DNA from: Myxococcales bacterium
GTDB lineage: Bacteria > Myxococcota_A > Polyangia > Haliangiales > Haliangiaceae
Assembly (NCBI GenBank): GCA_016716835.1
Contig: JADJUW010000001.1
Span: forward strand, 1,818,001-1,882,000
Direction of reading: 5' to 3'
Length of the DNA stretch: 64,000 bases
Part shown: one piece after another, positions 37,988-47,411 of the stretch
How the letters are laid out: the number at the start of each line of letters is the position of its first letter
Numbering within the stretch: position 1 is the first letter of the stretch
Program-made: the position numbers and the translations under genes
Notes under the pieces: model-generated
The model's database searches: none
Told to the model about the DNA's origin: nothing
Seen by the model: the letters and a program-made list of their open reading frames with translations, nothing else

Positions 37988-38999
37988 CTCTGTTGCCACA
38001 TTGTTAGCACGGTCTTGCCAACGGTAAGATTGCGCTCCATCTCGGCCTGCGCGGCGGCCAGCTCGTCGATGGGCCGGACGACCAGAGGCGGCAGGGCGAT
38101 GGCCCCCGACGCGAAGAGCGGCATCACCTCGCGCGCAAACGCGGCAGCCGTCGCCGCACGCTCCGCGGACCCTCGCGAGCGCAAGGTTGAACCAATGAGC
38201 GAAAGCTTTTTCATAAGCAAAGGCACAAGTGAAATCTCTTTGCGCGAGCCGCCGAGAAAGCCGATGAGCAACCACCGCCCGCCAGGGGCGAGCACGCTGA
38301 CGTTGTCGTCGAAATACGCCGCGCCGACGCAATCGAGCACGACCGCAACGCCACCAGGCGCCGCCGCCATCACCTCGGCGGCAAAGCTCGCCTTGTCTTG
38401 CGCGACGATCACCGTGGCCGTTGGGGCATAGCGGCGCACCACCTCCGCCTTGGCCGCCGAGCGCGTCGTCGCAATGGCGTGGCCGCCAAAGGCCTGCACG
38501 ATGGCTACCGCGGCCATGCCGACGCCGCTGGCGGCGGCGTGAATGAGCACGGCGTCGCCGCGCGCCATGCGACCTTGCACGATGATGGCGTCCCATGCCG
38601 TCACGAAGGCCTCCGGGATAGATGCGGCCTCAGCCGCGCTCATGCCAACCGGCACCGCGACGAGTTCGTCCTGCGCGATGACGACATGCTCGGCCATCGC
38701 GCCGCCACCCGTGATCGCCAGCACGCGATCGCCGACCGCCCAGCGCGACAAATGTCCTCCCCTGCGGGGCCAAGCGCATCGATGACGCCAGCGAATTCGA
38801 GCCCGGGTATGTCGGGCGGATACCCCGCCGGCGCCGGATACTGGCCTTTGCGCTGCAACAGATCCGCGCGGTTAAGCCCCACCGCCTGCACGCGCACGCG
38901 CGCCATGCCTGCGCCCAACCTCTCCGGTTGCGGCGTCGGTCGCTCGCCCACCGCGATGACGCTCTCGTCGCCCTTGCCGCGATACTCAATAACTTTCAT
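37984..38999 (-). pseudogene. NAD(P)H:quinone oxidoreductase (MDR family), frameshifted
   Basis: Two frames that together give one zinc-independent quinone oxidoreductase: start at 38999 (MKVIEYRGKGDESVI ... RADLLQRKGQYPAPAGYPPD, GLEFAGVIDALGPAG), then continuing from about 38756 in another frame (SRWAVGDRVLAITGG, IPEAFVTAWDAIIVQGRM, VLIHAAASGVGMAAVAIV, GKTVLTMWQQS). Restoring one base in the run of four C at 38759-38762 (minus-strand G run) joins them as LGPAGGGHLSRWAVGDRV. It is either a single-base pseudogene or a homopolymer sequencing error; the rest of both frames is undamaged. Confidence 0.85.
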
Positions 39000-39036
39000 T
39001 GCGGCCCGACTATAGTGGAATACACTTTAGGCACTT

Positions 39037-39522
39037 ATGAGGCACACCTACAATTTTCACGCGTGGGCCATGACGGGCTTGGTCGCAACCGCAGCCACCA
39101 GCCTCGCGCTCGCAGCCTGCGGCAGCGACGAGCACGGCCACTCGAATACGGTTGATTGCGATCTCGAGACGCGCGACGACGTGTATGAGCCCGGCCTGAG
39201 CAAGACGGGCGAAGCGGGGTTAACGTTTACCATCGTAGAGGCGACGCCCTCCCCACCTGCTCGCAACGACAACACGTGGACCGTGGAGCTAGCGCAGGAC
39301 GGCACGCCGGTCACTGCAGATGACTTCGACGTCACGCCCTTTATGCCCGACCACGGCCATGGCACGCCAACGATCACCGAGGTGACGCCAGGTGCAGCGA
39401 CAGGCGACTACACGCTTGAGCCGGTGAACATGTTCATGCCCGGGCTGTGGGAAATCACGCTAAGCGCCAGCGTCGGCGACGTCACCGACAGCGTCGTCTT
39501 TCGCTTTTGCATTCCGAGCTGA
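39037..39522 (+). CDS. YtkA-like lipoprotein
   Basis: 161 aa. Signal peptide with lipobox (TSLALAACGSDE), then a single small beta-rich domain: PARNDNTWTVELAQDG, FMPDHGHGTPTITEV, TGDYTLEPVNMFMPGLWEI, the FixH/YtkA-like pattern with a Met/His-rich motif (MPDHGHG) that may bind copper. Probable periplasmic metal-handling or accessory role. Divergent from the oxidoreductase; converges on the degenerate regulator. Confidence 0.72.
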   Translation: MRHTYNFHAWAMTGLVATAATSLALAACGSDEHGHSNTVDCDLETRDDVYEPGLSKTGEAGLTFTIVEATPSPPARNDNTWTVELAQDGTPVTADDFDVTPFMPDHGHGTPTITEVTPGAATGDYTLEPVNMFMPGLWEITLSASVGDVTDSVVFRFCIPS

Positions 39523-39544
39523 AGCTCTGCGCCTGGGCGTGCCA

Positions 39545-40600
39545 CTACTGGCCCGAGCCCGTGGCTTTAACGATATCAAGCGCGGCCTCGACGCGGGCGC
39601 GCTTGCCGGCACGCTTGGTGCGCATGCCAAATACGGCCAGACGGCGGCGCAGCGTGTTGCGATTGACGCCTAAGATCTCCGCCGCCTTCACCTGATTGCC
39701 GGCGGTTTGCTCCATCACCAGGTCAAAAAGCGGTCGCTCGACGCGCTCAAGGATTTTCTCGTAGAGGTCCGTCACGGGATAGCCATCCATGCGGCGCATA
39801 AAGCCCGACAACTTGGCCTTGACCATGTCTTCAAACGACATGTCCTCAAGCGGCACGCGCTCGGCAATGGCCGGCAGCACCGTTTCGATGTCGCCGGCCT
39901 CTACCCTGGCGCCGGAAACCCGCGCCGCGAGGCGACGCACGATATTTTTAAGCTCGCCGACGTTGCCAGGCCACGGATACGACATCAGGCGTTGGTGCGC
40001 CCGCGTTGCGACCTTCATCGAGCCGCGGCCTATTTCCGACGCGTAGTGATTCAGCCAGCGCTCGACGAGCTGGGGAATGTCTTCGGTGCGCTGTCGCAAA
40101 GGCGGCAATTCGATGAGCTGGCGGCTGAGCGAGTCGTAGAGGTCGCGGCCAAGCATCTTGCCATTGACCGCCACTTCGAGGTCGGCATCGGCAGACGCTA
40201 CCAGCCGGACGTCGGGGCGCCCATCGCCCGCCGCGCGCCGCAACACCCGCTTGACCGTGCGCTGTGCCGCCGCCGACAAATCGCTGATGTCTTTAATGAG
40301 CAAGGTGCCGCCCGCGGCGGTGGCAAAGGCGGCCTCGGCGGCGATGTCTTCTGGCGTCACCGCGGCGCCGTCTTCTGACTCCGCGACAAAGGTTGGGCGC
40401 ACCGCGAGAAAGCGCCGCGTCTTGCGCGCGCTGGTGTCGTGCAGCACCCGCGCCACGAGTTCGCGGCCCGTGCCGTGTTCGCCGCAAATTAAGACTGGCT
40501 CGTCGCCCGCGCCAAACGCTTCGATGGCCGCGACCACGGCCTTCATCGGCGCGCTATCGGCTACCAAAAAATGTCGGGCGTCTTTCTTATTGCGTTGCAC
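39545..40600 (-). CDS. Degenerate sigma-54-activator-like protein with Fis-type HTH
   Basis: 351 aa from GTG 40600, 20 bp after dusB. It looks like an NtrC-family AAA+ domain but is degraded: Walker A is GEHGTGRE (Lys replaced by Arg), Walker B reads LLIKDISD, and the sigma-54 contact loop GAFTGA is missing (the region is AVTPEDIAAEAAFA). Later boxes are kept (LPPLRQRTEDIPQLVERWLN, YPWPGNVGELKNIVRRL). The C-terminal HTH is intact (GNQVKAAEILGVNRNTLRRR). So it probably binds DNA but neither hydrolyses ATP nor contacts sigma-54. Its position behind dusB recalls the dusB-fis operon. Confidence 0.78.
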   Translation of the reverse strand: MQRNKKDARHFLVADSAPMKAVVAAIEAFGAGDEPVLICGEHGTGRELVARVLHDTSARKTRRFLAVRPTFVAESEDGAAVTPEDIAAEAAFATAAGGTLLIKDISDLSAAAQRTVKRVLRRAAGDGRPDVRLVASADADLEVAVNGKMLGRDLYDSLSRQLIELPPLRQRTEDIPQLVERWLNHYASEIGRGSMKVATRAHQRLMSYPWPGNVGELKNIVRRLAARVSGARVEAGDIETVLPAIAERVPLEDMSFEDMVKAKLSGFMRRMDGYPVTDLYEKILERVERPLFDLVMEQTAGNQVKAAEILGVNRNTLRRRLAVFGMRTKRAGKRARVEAALDIVKATGSGQ

Positions 40601-40619
40601 GTCGCATCCCCCTTTTTGT

Positions 40620-41702
40620 CTACGCGCTCGCCATGGCGAAGGCGCTGTCGTCCCCTGCGGCATCCATCACCGCGTTGATTTCCAAGCGATCTGCCTCTGG
40701 CGCTAGCCCGAGGCGCGATCGCCGCTCAAGAAGTTGTGAAAAATAGTCGCGCGACATGGGGAGCAGCAGGGCTAGGTCCTTGGTGTCCCATACGGCGACG
40801 CGAAAGGCATTACAGCCATAGAGGCCGCGGGCGTACCACGCACAGGCCTTGCGCACTTCGTGCAGCGCGCGCGGCCCAGCCTTGAGCTCCGCGATAAGCC
40901 CAACGTGGCGCTCCAGCGCCTCCAGGCGTTCTTCCAGCGTCGGCGGGCCCGGGTCGGCATGGCCTGCCGCCAGCGCCTTGAGCCGGCGGAAAAACCAAGG
41001 GTTACCCATGGCGCCGCGGCCAATCATGACCGCGTCGGCGCCGGTGTTTTCCTTGATGCGAAGGTACCCCTCGATGTCGACGACGTCGCCATTGGCCACC
41101 ACCGGGATATGCGCGGGCAAGGCATCGCGCACCTTGGCGATGATGGCGTGGTCGCTGCGCCCGCCAAACCCCTGCGACCGGGTGCGCCCATGCACCGTAA
41201 TCATCTGCGCGCCGGCCTCGACCAAGGCGCAAGCGAATTCTGGCGCGTTGAGGTGGGTCGCGTCCCAGCCTGCGCGGTGTTTAACCGTGACCGGCACATG
41301 GGCCGGCACCGCGGCAACGACCGCGCGCACCAGCGCCTGCGCAACCTCGGGCTCGCGCATCAGCGCCGAACCGCACTCGCCGGCGACGACGCGCTTGGCC
41401 GGGCACCCCATGTTGATATCGACGAGCGAGGCGCCAATGCCGACCGCGACTTGCGCCGCCGCGAACATCGCTGCTTCCTCGCGTCCAAAAATTTGCACAC
41501 CAAATGGGCGACCGCCCAAGCTGGCAGTTAGTTTTTTCGTGGTCTTGTTGTCGCCGAGCTGCAACGCCTTGGCGCTTAAAAACTCCGTGATGGTAAGGCC
41601 GACACCGAACTCTTCACACACGGTGCGAAATGGCAGGTCGGTTACCGAGGCCATCGGTGCCAAAAGCACCGCGGGATCGATAGTCAGAGGGCCGACGCGC
41701 AT
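40620..41702 (-). CDS. dusB: tRNA-dihydrouridine synthase (DusB type)
   Basis: 360 aa. FMN-dependent TIM barrel: LLAPMASVTDLPFRTVCEEF at the start, ADDR-type boxes VDINMGCPAKRVVAGECGSA, then VTVKHRAGWD, TVHGRTRSQGFGG, VVANGDVVDIEGY and IGRGAMGNPWFFRRL. The catalytic Cys is in NMGCPAKR. Reduces uridines in tRNA. Probably co-transcribed with the Fis-type gene that follows after 20 bp. Confidence 0.93.
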   Translation of the reverse strand: MRVGPLTIDPAVLLAPMASVTDLPFRTVCEEFGVGLTITEFLSAKALQLGDNKTTKKLTASLGGRPFGVQIFGREEAAMFAAAQVAVGIGASLVDINMGCPAKRVVAGECGSALMREPEVAQALVRAVVAAVPAHVPVTVKHRAGWDATHLNAPEFACALVEAGAQMITVHGRTRSQGFGGRSDHAIIAKVRDALPAHIPVVANGDVVDIEGYLRIKENTGADAVMIGRGAMGNPWFFRRLKALAAGHADPGPPTLEERLEALERHVGLIAELKAGPRALHEVRKACAWYARGLYGCNAFRVAVWDTKDLALLLPMSRDYFSQLLERRSRLGLAPEADRLEINAVMDAAGDDSAFAMASA

Positions 41703-41781
41703 GGGGGATCGGAATCTACCGATTTCTCTGCGAGAGGAAAGTGAGAACTTGCCGATCCGCGCGCCTTAAGGGCGAATTTTT

Positions 41782-42381
41782 TTACGTGCTCCGGATGCGC
41801 GCGACATCGTGAGCCGAGTTTAGATTTGTCAGGCAACGGAAATGTTCATCAACGCTTGCTAAGTCGTTTTCGGTTAGCACGCAAACGTTCCCCATTGACT
41901 TTTCAAGGACGTCGCTCATGCGCCGCGATCCGCGCGCTAGCAGGTCGCTTACGTGCGGCAAAAGGGCGCGGCCATACACCGCCAAAAGTGGCTCTAAGCG
42001 GCCATTTACGCTAAATGCCGCGCCATCGTGGCCCGCGCGATACGCGGCGAGCAACCGCCGCAGCACGGGCGTGGTGATGAATGGCATGTCGCCGCCCACG
42101 AGCACCACGGCCGTCGCCGAGGATTGCGAAAATGCCGCCGCGAGGCCGGCGAGCGGGCCAAGGCCAGGCGCGGCGTCGTGGACGATGCGGACGTGAGATG
42201 GCACCGAATCCAGGCGCGCGCGACCGGCGGCTCCGGTAGCCACCACGACCTCGTCAACCACGGGTGCCAGCGCGGCAAGCAGCCGCTGGCAGATCGAGCT
42301 GCCCTCGATCTGGAGCGCGAGCTTGTCGATGCCGCCAAATCGCGTCGCGTCGCCGCCGCCGAGGATGCAGCCGATGACCAT
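41782..42381 (-). CDS. mobA: Molybdenum cofactor guanylyltransferase MobA
   Basis: 199 aa from ATG 42381; the longer frame is a shadow over the next gene. Nucleotidyltransferase motif ILGGGDATRFGGIDK (the GTP loop, with Lys), VVLVGGDMPFIT (metal-binding Asp), and GRLEPLLAVYGRALLP. Attaches GMP to molybdopterin. Five bases after the IMPase gene. No other molybdenum gene is in view. Confidence 0.86.
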   Translation of the reverse strand: MVIGCILGGGDATRFGGIDKLALQIEGSSICQRLLAALAPVVDEVVVATGAAGRARLDSVPSHVRIVHDAAPGLGPLAGLAAAFSQSSATAVVLVGGDMPFITTPVLRRLLAAYRAGHDGAAFSVNGRLEPLLAVYGRALLPHVSDLLARGSRRMSDVLEKSMGNVCVLTENDLASVDEHFRCLTNLNSAHDVARIRST

Positions 42382-42386
42382 ATGGC

Positions 42387-43202
42387 TTAGCCTCGGCGCG
42401 TCGCGGCGAGCGCCGCCAACAGCTCGTCGTGGAGGTGGCCATTGCTCGCCACCACGTCGCCAGACAGTAGCCAGTTGGCGCCACCGTCGTGTTCGCTTAG
42501 GCGCCCGCCCGCCTCGGCGAGCACGATGCTTGCCGCCGCGACGTCCCACGGGTGCAAATCGAGCTCCCAAAAGCCGTCAAACCAGCCGGCCGCAACATAA
42601 CAAACGTCGAGCGACGCCGCGCCGAGCCTCCGGCAGGCGTGCGACGCGCGATGCATCGCCTCCCACTGGCGGAAGTTGTTGGTGGCCGGGTCGCGAAGAT
42701 CGTAGGGAAAGCCCGAGGCAAGCAGCGATGTCCCTAGCTGCGGCGTGCGGCTCACCTGTAGCCGACGCGGCGCCTCGCTAGCGGCGCCGCCCTTGCTCAC
42801 AACCAAGAAGGCACCAAGGCCCTGCGCGGCGTAAAACTCCTGCCCTAGGGCCGGGGCCAGCACGACCCCTGCCACCGGCTGACCTTCCCTGACAAGGCCG
42901 ATAGAAACCGCCCAGATAGGCACGCCATGCGCAAAATTTACGGTGCCGTCGATCGGGTCCACCGACCAATAGAGGTCGGCCAGTTCGCCACCGCCCTCCT
43001 CGCCCACCACTGCGACATCGGGGGTTCGCACCGCCAGCTCGGCGCGGATGAGCTGTTCGGCAAGCACGTCAAATTCGGTAACCAGATCTGACAACGTGGT
43101 CTTAGTGGCGATCGCAATCGGCGGCGTCGAGCCAATGCCCTCCGCGGCCACCCGCGCGGCGGCGCGGGCATGCGCGAGCAAGCTGGGAAGCGACTGGTCC
43201 AT
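42387..43202 (-). CDS. Inositol-monophosphatase-family phosphatase
   Basis: 271 aa. The three IMPase metal motifs are present: VVGEEGGG (about 68-75), the DPIDGT loop in YWSVDPIDGTVNFAHG (about 79-94) and HPWDVAAASIVLAEAGG near 218. Dephosphorylates inositol-1-phosphate or a related sugar phosphate; SuhB, CysQ or histidinol-phosphatase functions cannot be separated by eye. Close to mpl upstream (19 bp) and mobA downstream. Confidence 0.88.
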   Translation of the reverse strand: MDQSLPSLLAHARAAARVAAEGIGSTPPIAIATKTTLSDLVTEFDVLAEQLIRAELAVRTPDVAVVGEEGGGELADLYWSVDPIDGTVNFAHGVPIWAVSIGLVREGQPVAGVVLAPALGQEFYAAQGLGAFLVVSKGGAASEAPRRLQVSRTPQLGTSLLASGFPYDLRDPATNNFRQWEAMHRASHACRRLGAASLDVCYVAAGWFDGFWELDLHPWDVAAASIVLAEAGGRLSEHDGGANWLLSGDVVASNGHLHDELLAALAATRRG

Positions 43203-43221
43203 AGGCTAGCGACGATCCACG

Positions 43222-45078
43222 CTAGAGGTCCAGCCGCATCGCCACCGAGGCGTCGCTCTTGGCGCGAAAGGTCGCGCTCTGCGCCACGACGTTGGCGACG
43301 GTCGAACGGTCGACGACGCGAAATCCAACCTTGGAAGCAAAAAAATCGCTGGCGTGCTCGGTCATGAGATAGATGCGGCGCACGCCGCGAAAGCGGGCGT
43401 GGCTCACCGCGGTATCCGCTAACATCCAACCATAGCCGTTGCCTCGCCAGGTCTGGCTCACCACCAGCGCGCGCAGGACGGCCTCCTCGCCGTAGACGTC
43501 TAACGCCACCGACGCGACGATGCCGCTCTCATTGCGCAGCACGAAAAACGAGCTGGCATCTTCATCACGCGCATAGGTGGTCCACATGTCGACCGCGGCG
43601 AGCAGGCCTCGCACCGCGACCATATCGCCCGCGCGGGCCGGCAACACCGCATCGCCCAAGGCGTCGAGCAGCTTGTCGAAAAACCCGCCAAACCCACCCG
43701 ACGAGCACGCGACGACGACGTCGCCCGGGCCGGCGCTATCGGCGATATGCTGCACCAAGGCGTCGATTTGCGGCAGGTACGACGCCTTGACGCCGCGCGC
43801 ATACAGGCCGTGCGCCAGCACCTCGGGATCAAAGCGCTCGGCCTCGGGAATTTTGCTGGTGTCAAACGGTTGCCAAATAACGACTTCATCGGCCAGGGCA
43901 AAGGCATCTACCATGTCGTCTTGAAAAATATTTCGCCGCGAGGTCGCGGAGCGCGGCTCGTACGCGGCGATCAAGCGGCGCGCGCCAAAGCGTTGGCGCA
44001 TGGCGCGCAAGGTCTCGCGCACCGCGGTTGGGTGATGCGCGTAGTCGTCAAACACGTGCACGCCGCTGGCAATGCCGCGCAACTCCTGGCGACGGCGCAC
44101 GCCGGCAAACGTCGCCAAGCCGCGCTTGACCTCGGCCACGGTGAGGCCTCGATTGAGGCACACCGCGATCGCCGCGACGCAGTTGGCGATATTGTGGTTG
44201 CCCGTGAGCAGGGTCTCGAACCGCTCCTGTTTTTCGCCGAGGCGATACAAATCAAACGCGACGCGGCTCGACTTGAGCTGCTCAAGATTGGTGGCGAGCC
44301 AGGTCACGCCAATAGGCCGGCTCGCGCTCGCATCGGGGCCTACGGCATCGACGACCGCGTAGCTTTCGATCTTGCAGTCGGCGTCGCGCGCGACTTCCAA
44401 GGCGGTCTCGCTGTCGTGGGCCACCAGCAGCGTGCCGTCCTCGGGGATCAGGTGGACGAAGCGCGTAAAGGCGGCCTTGACCGCCTCGAGCGAGGCGAAG
44501 ATGTCGACGTGATCGAGCTCGATCGACGTCACGATCGCGGTCTGCGGGTGATAGTGGAAAAAACTTTGAGCCCTTATCAAAAAGGCGGTGTCGTATTCGT
44601 CGCCCTCGACGACGAACTCCTTGCCGCTGCCCAGGCGCCAGCCCTGGCCCTGCAAGATTGGCACCCCGCCGACAAAGCAACCCGGGTCGCGCCCGGCCTC
44701 GGTCAAGATGTGCGCAATCACCGATGTCGTCGTGGTTTTGCCGTGCGTGCCGGCCACCACAATGGCATGGCGTGCCGCGAGGAATTCACCACCGAGCACC
44801 TCGGGAAAGGAGGTCAAGCGGATGCCGAGGCGCTCGGCCTCGACCACCTCGACGTGCGTCTTGCCATGCGCATTGCCTACGACGACCGCATCGGGTTGCC
44901 ATGCGAGATTGGCGGCCGCGTAGCCTTCGAACACCGGAATGCCAAGCGCGGCGAGCTGCTCGCTCATGGGCGGATATACCGCCGTGTCGGAACCCCGAAC
45001 TTCGTGCCCCGCGGCCTTGGCCAGGCCGGCGACCGCGCCCATGCCGGTCCCGCCGATGCCTATAAAATGAAGCTTCAC
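43222..45078 (-). CDS. mpl: UDP-MurNAc:L-Ala-D-Glu-mDap ligase (Mpl) fused to a GNAT acetyltransferase domain
   Basis: 618 aa; Mpl alone is about 450 aa. The ligase part (1 to about 470) has LHFIGIGGTGMGAVAGL, the ATP loop GTHGKTTTTSVIA (110-122), VEGDEYDTAFL, LDHVDIFAS, and YAHHPTAVRETL; it reattaches recycled tripeptide to UDP-MurNAc. From about 480 a GNAT fold follows, with the acetyl-CoA loop VVSQTWRGNGYGWMLAD and terminal GFRVVDR, resembling ArsN2-type acetyltransferases. Frame is continuous across the junction. Start of the minus-strand run mpl-IMPase-mobA-dusB. Confidence 0.88.
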   Translation of the reverse strand: MKLHFIGIGGTGMGAVAGLAKAAGHEVRGSDTAVYPPMSEQLAALGIPVFEGYAAANLAWQPDAVVVGNAHGKTHVEVVEAERLGIRLTSFPEVLGGEFLAARHAIVVAGTHGKTTTTSVIAHILTEAGRDPGCFVGGVPILQGQGWRLGSGKEFVVEGDEYDTAFLIRAQSFFHYHPQTAIVTSIELDHVDIFASLEAVKAAFTRFVHLIPEDGTLLVAHDSETALEVARDADCKIESYAVVDAVGPDASASRPIGVTWLATNLEQLKSSRVAFDLYRLGEKQERFETLLTGNHNIANCVAAIAVCLNRGLTVAEVKRGLATFAGVRRRQELRGIASGVHVFDDYAHHPTAVRETLRAMRQRFGARRLIAAYEPRSATSRRNIFQDDMVDAFALADEVVIWQPFDTSKIPEAERFDPEVLAHGLYARGVKASYLPQIDALVQHIADSAGPGDVVVACSSGGFGGFFDKLLDALGDAVLPARAGDMVAVRGLLAAVDMWTTYARDEDASSFFVLRNESGIVASVALDVYGEEAVLRALVVSQTWRGNGYGWMLADTAVSHARFRGVRRIYLMTEHASDFFASKVGFRVVDRSTVANVVAQSATFRAKSDASVAMRLDL

Positions 45079-45123
45079 GGCGAACTGACCTTAGTCGTTG
45101 GGCTGTACCGCGTAAAGACCTAG

Positions 45124-45141
45124 GGCCTGCTATCGAGCAGG
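45124..45141. promoter_or_regulatory. Hairpin in the mpl/sucC divergent intergenic region
   Basis: GCCTGCT and AGCAGGC, perfect 7-bp arms with an ATCG loop, 46 bp beyond the mpl start. No T-run follows, so an operator or mRNA leader structure is as likely as a terminator. Confidence 0.35.
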
Positions 45142-45299
45142 CGCGCATGTGCCAAGATATGCGCCGATGTGCGCGCTGCGCGGCGTGATCTGCAACCTGC
45201 GATGCGCGACGCGTGCGACCTCGCGTGGAGGTGCGCCGCGCCTTGCAAACCCGCGAGGCAGGCGCTATCAATGCGCCGCTTTACCGCAAAGGACCGTCC

Positions 45300-46472
45300 A
45301 TGAAAATCCATGAGTATCAAGGCAAAGAGCTATTTCGCAAGTATGGCGTGCCCGTGCCCTACGGCATCGCCGCCATGAACGTAGAAGAAGCGCTCGCCGC
45401 GATCCCCAAGGTGCAGGCGGAGGCCAAGACCGATGTGGTCGTGGTCAAGGCGCAGATCCATGCTGGTGGTCGCGGCAAGGGCGGCGGCGTAAAAGTCGCC
45501 AAGACGCGCGCCGATGCTGAGGCCGCGGTGAAGGCGATCTTCGGCATGCAGCTGGTTACGCCGCAAACCGGCCCCGAGGGCAAGAAGGTGCAGCGCCTGC
45601 TGATCGAGCAAGGGTTGCCAATTGAGCACGAATACTATTTGTCGATGTTGCTCGATCGCTCGATCGGCCGCGTCATTGTGATGGCGTCGCGCGAAGGCGG
45701 CATGGACATCGAAGAGGTCGCGGAAAAGCACCCCGAGAAAATCTTCAAGCTAGCGGTGCATCCGGGCGTTGGCTGGCAAGACCACCAGTCGCGCGACCTC
45801 GCGGCCAAGCTCGGCATGAAGGGCGCCGCGGCCAAAGAGCTCGGCAAATTCATGCAAGCGCTGACCAAGTGCTACATGGAGATGGACTGCTCGCTGCTGG
45901 AGATCAACCCGCTCATCACCACCACCGATGGCCGCGTGCTGGCGCTCGACGCCAAGATCAACTTCGACGACAACGCGATGTATCGCCACGCCGACATTGA
46001 GGCCTGGCGCGACCCATCCGAAGAAGACCCCGCGGAGCTCGAAGCCAAGAAGTGGGATTTGTCGTTCATCAAGCTCGACGGCACCATCGGCTGCATGGTC
46101 AATGGCGCGGGCCTGGCGATGGGCACCATGGATATCTGCCAATTCTATGGCGGCTCGCCGGCGAACTTCTTGGACGTCGGCGGTGGCGCCACGGCCGAGA
46201 AGGTCGCGGCCGCGTTCAAGATCATTACCGCCGACAAAAACGTCAAGGCGATCTTCGTCAACATCTTTGGCGGCATCATGAAATGCGACACCATCGCCGA
46301 GGGCGTGATTGCCGCGGTGAAGGAAGTCGGCCTCAAGGTCCCGCTGGTCGTGCGCCTCGAAGGCACCAATGTCGAAATCGGCAAGAAAATGCTCGCGGAG
46401 TCGGGTCTCAACATTATCGCCGCGGCTGACATGGCCGATGGCGCGAAAAAAGCAGTGGAGTTGGCCAAATGA
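45300..46472 (+). CDS. sucC: Succinyl-CoA synthetase, beta subunit
   Basis: 390 aa from ATG 45300 (MKIHEYQGKELFRKYG); the in-frame extension to 45213 is not needed. ATP-grasp domain with VVVKAQIHAGGRGKGGGVKV, MEMDCSLLEINPLI, ALDAKINFDDNA, and the CoA-ligase part GTIGCMVNGAGLAMGTMD, VNIFGGIMKCD, VPLVVRLEGTNVE. It supplies nucleotide and substrate sites for succinyl-CoA/succinate interconversion. Overlaps sucD by 4 bp. Confidence 0.96.
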   Translation: MKIHEYQGKELFRKYGVPVPYGIAAMNVEEALAAIPKVQAEAKTDVVVVKAQIHAGGRGKGGGVKVAKTRADAEAAVKAIFGMQLVTPQTGPEGKKVQRLLIEQGLPIEHEYYLSMLLDRSIGRVIVMASREGGMDIEEVAEKHPEKIFKLAVHPGVGWQDHQSRDLAAKLGMKGAAAKELGKFMQALTKCYMEMDCSLLEINPLITTTDGRVLALDAKINFDDNAMYRHADIEAWRDPSEEDPAELEAKKWDLSFIKLDGTIGCMVNGAGLAMGTMDICQFYGGSPANFLDVGGGATAEKVAAAFKIITADKNVKAIFVNIFGGIMKCDTIAEGVIAAVKEVGLKVPLVVRLEGTNVEIGKKMLAESGLNIIAAADMADGAKKAVELAK

Positions 46473-47356
46473 GTGTTCTAGTTGGAAATCACACGCGCCT
46501 CGTGGTGCAAGGCATGTCTGGCTCGGCCGGTGCGTTTCACGCCAAGCAAATGGTCGAGTACGGCACCAAGGTGGTCGCGGGCGTCACGCCTGGCAAAGGC
46601 GGCGCCAAGGTCGCGGGCTTAGAAACCGTGCCGATGTTTGATAGCTGTCGCGAAGCGGTCGAAAAAGCCGGCGCCAACACGACGGTCATTTATGTGCCAC
46701 CACCAGCGGCTGCCGATGCAATCTTGGAAGCGGCCGCGGCCGGCATCAAGCTCATCATTACGATTACCGAGGGCATTCCCGCGCACGACATGCTCAAGGT
46801 CAAGACCGTGCTCGCGTCGGACTACCCCGATGTCATTACCGTCGGGCCCAACTGCCCTGGCGTGATTACGCCTGGCGAATGCAAGATTGGCATCATGCCC
46901 GGCTACATTCACAAGCCTGGCAGCGTCGGCGTGGTGTCGCGCTCAGGCACCCTGACGTACGAAGTGGTGCATCAGCTCTCCGCGCTCGGCCTCGGGCAAT
47001 CGACCGCGATCGGCATCGGCGGCGATCCGGTCAAGGGCCTCGATTTCCTCGAGTGCATCAAGCTCTTTAACGAAGACCCCAAGACGACGTCGATCTTTAT
47101 GATCGGCGAAATTGGCGGCTCGTCGGAAGAAGAGGCCGCGGACTTCATCAAGCACAACGTGAAAAAGCCGGTCGCGGGCTTCATCGCCGGCCAAACTGCC
47201 CCTCCGGGCAAACGCATGGGCCACGCCGGTGCAATTATCTCCGGCGGCAAGGGCACGGCGGCCGCGAAAATCGACGCCATGAAATCTGCCGGCATTGCCG
47301 TCGCGTCGACGCCTGCTGAGATGGGCGTCACCTTGGCCAAGCTGCTGAAGCACTAG
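46469..47356 (+). CDS. sucD: Succinyl-CoA synthetase, alpha subunit
   Basis: 295 aa. CoA-binding Rossmann part with QGMSGSAGAFHAKQM and GGAKVAGLETVPMF; the phospho-His is His252 in RMGHAGAIISGG. TVGPNCPGVITPGECKIGIM and SRSGTLTYEVV are typical. Coupled to sucC by an ATGA overlap. Confidence 0.96.
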   Translation: MSVLVGNHTRLVVQGMSGSAGAFHAKQMVEYGTKVVAGVTPGKGGAKVAGLETVPMFDSCREAVEKAGANTTVIYVPPPAAADAILEAAAAGIKLIITITEGIPAHDMLKVKTVLASDYPDVITVGPNCPGVITPGECKIGIMPGYIHKPGSVGVVSRSGTLTYEVVHQLSALGLGQSTAIGIGGDPVKGLDFLECIKLFNEDPKTTSIFMIGEIGGSSEEEAADFIKHNVKKPVAGFIAGQTAPPGKRMGHAGAIISGGKGTAAAKIDAMKSAGIAVASTPAEMGVTLAKLLKH

Positions 47357-47411
47357 TTGCAAGCCCGCGCGTTGGGCGCACCGAATCCTCCTTGAGTCGC
47401 GCTGACGGCAG

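Noticed and set aside
45124..45141. Intrinsic terminator before sucC
   Set aside because: The stem is strong but there is no T-run, and the flanking genes are divergent, so termination is not needed there.
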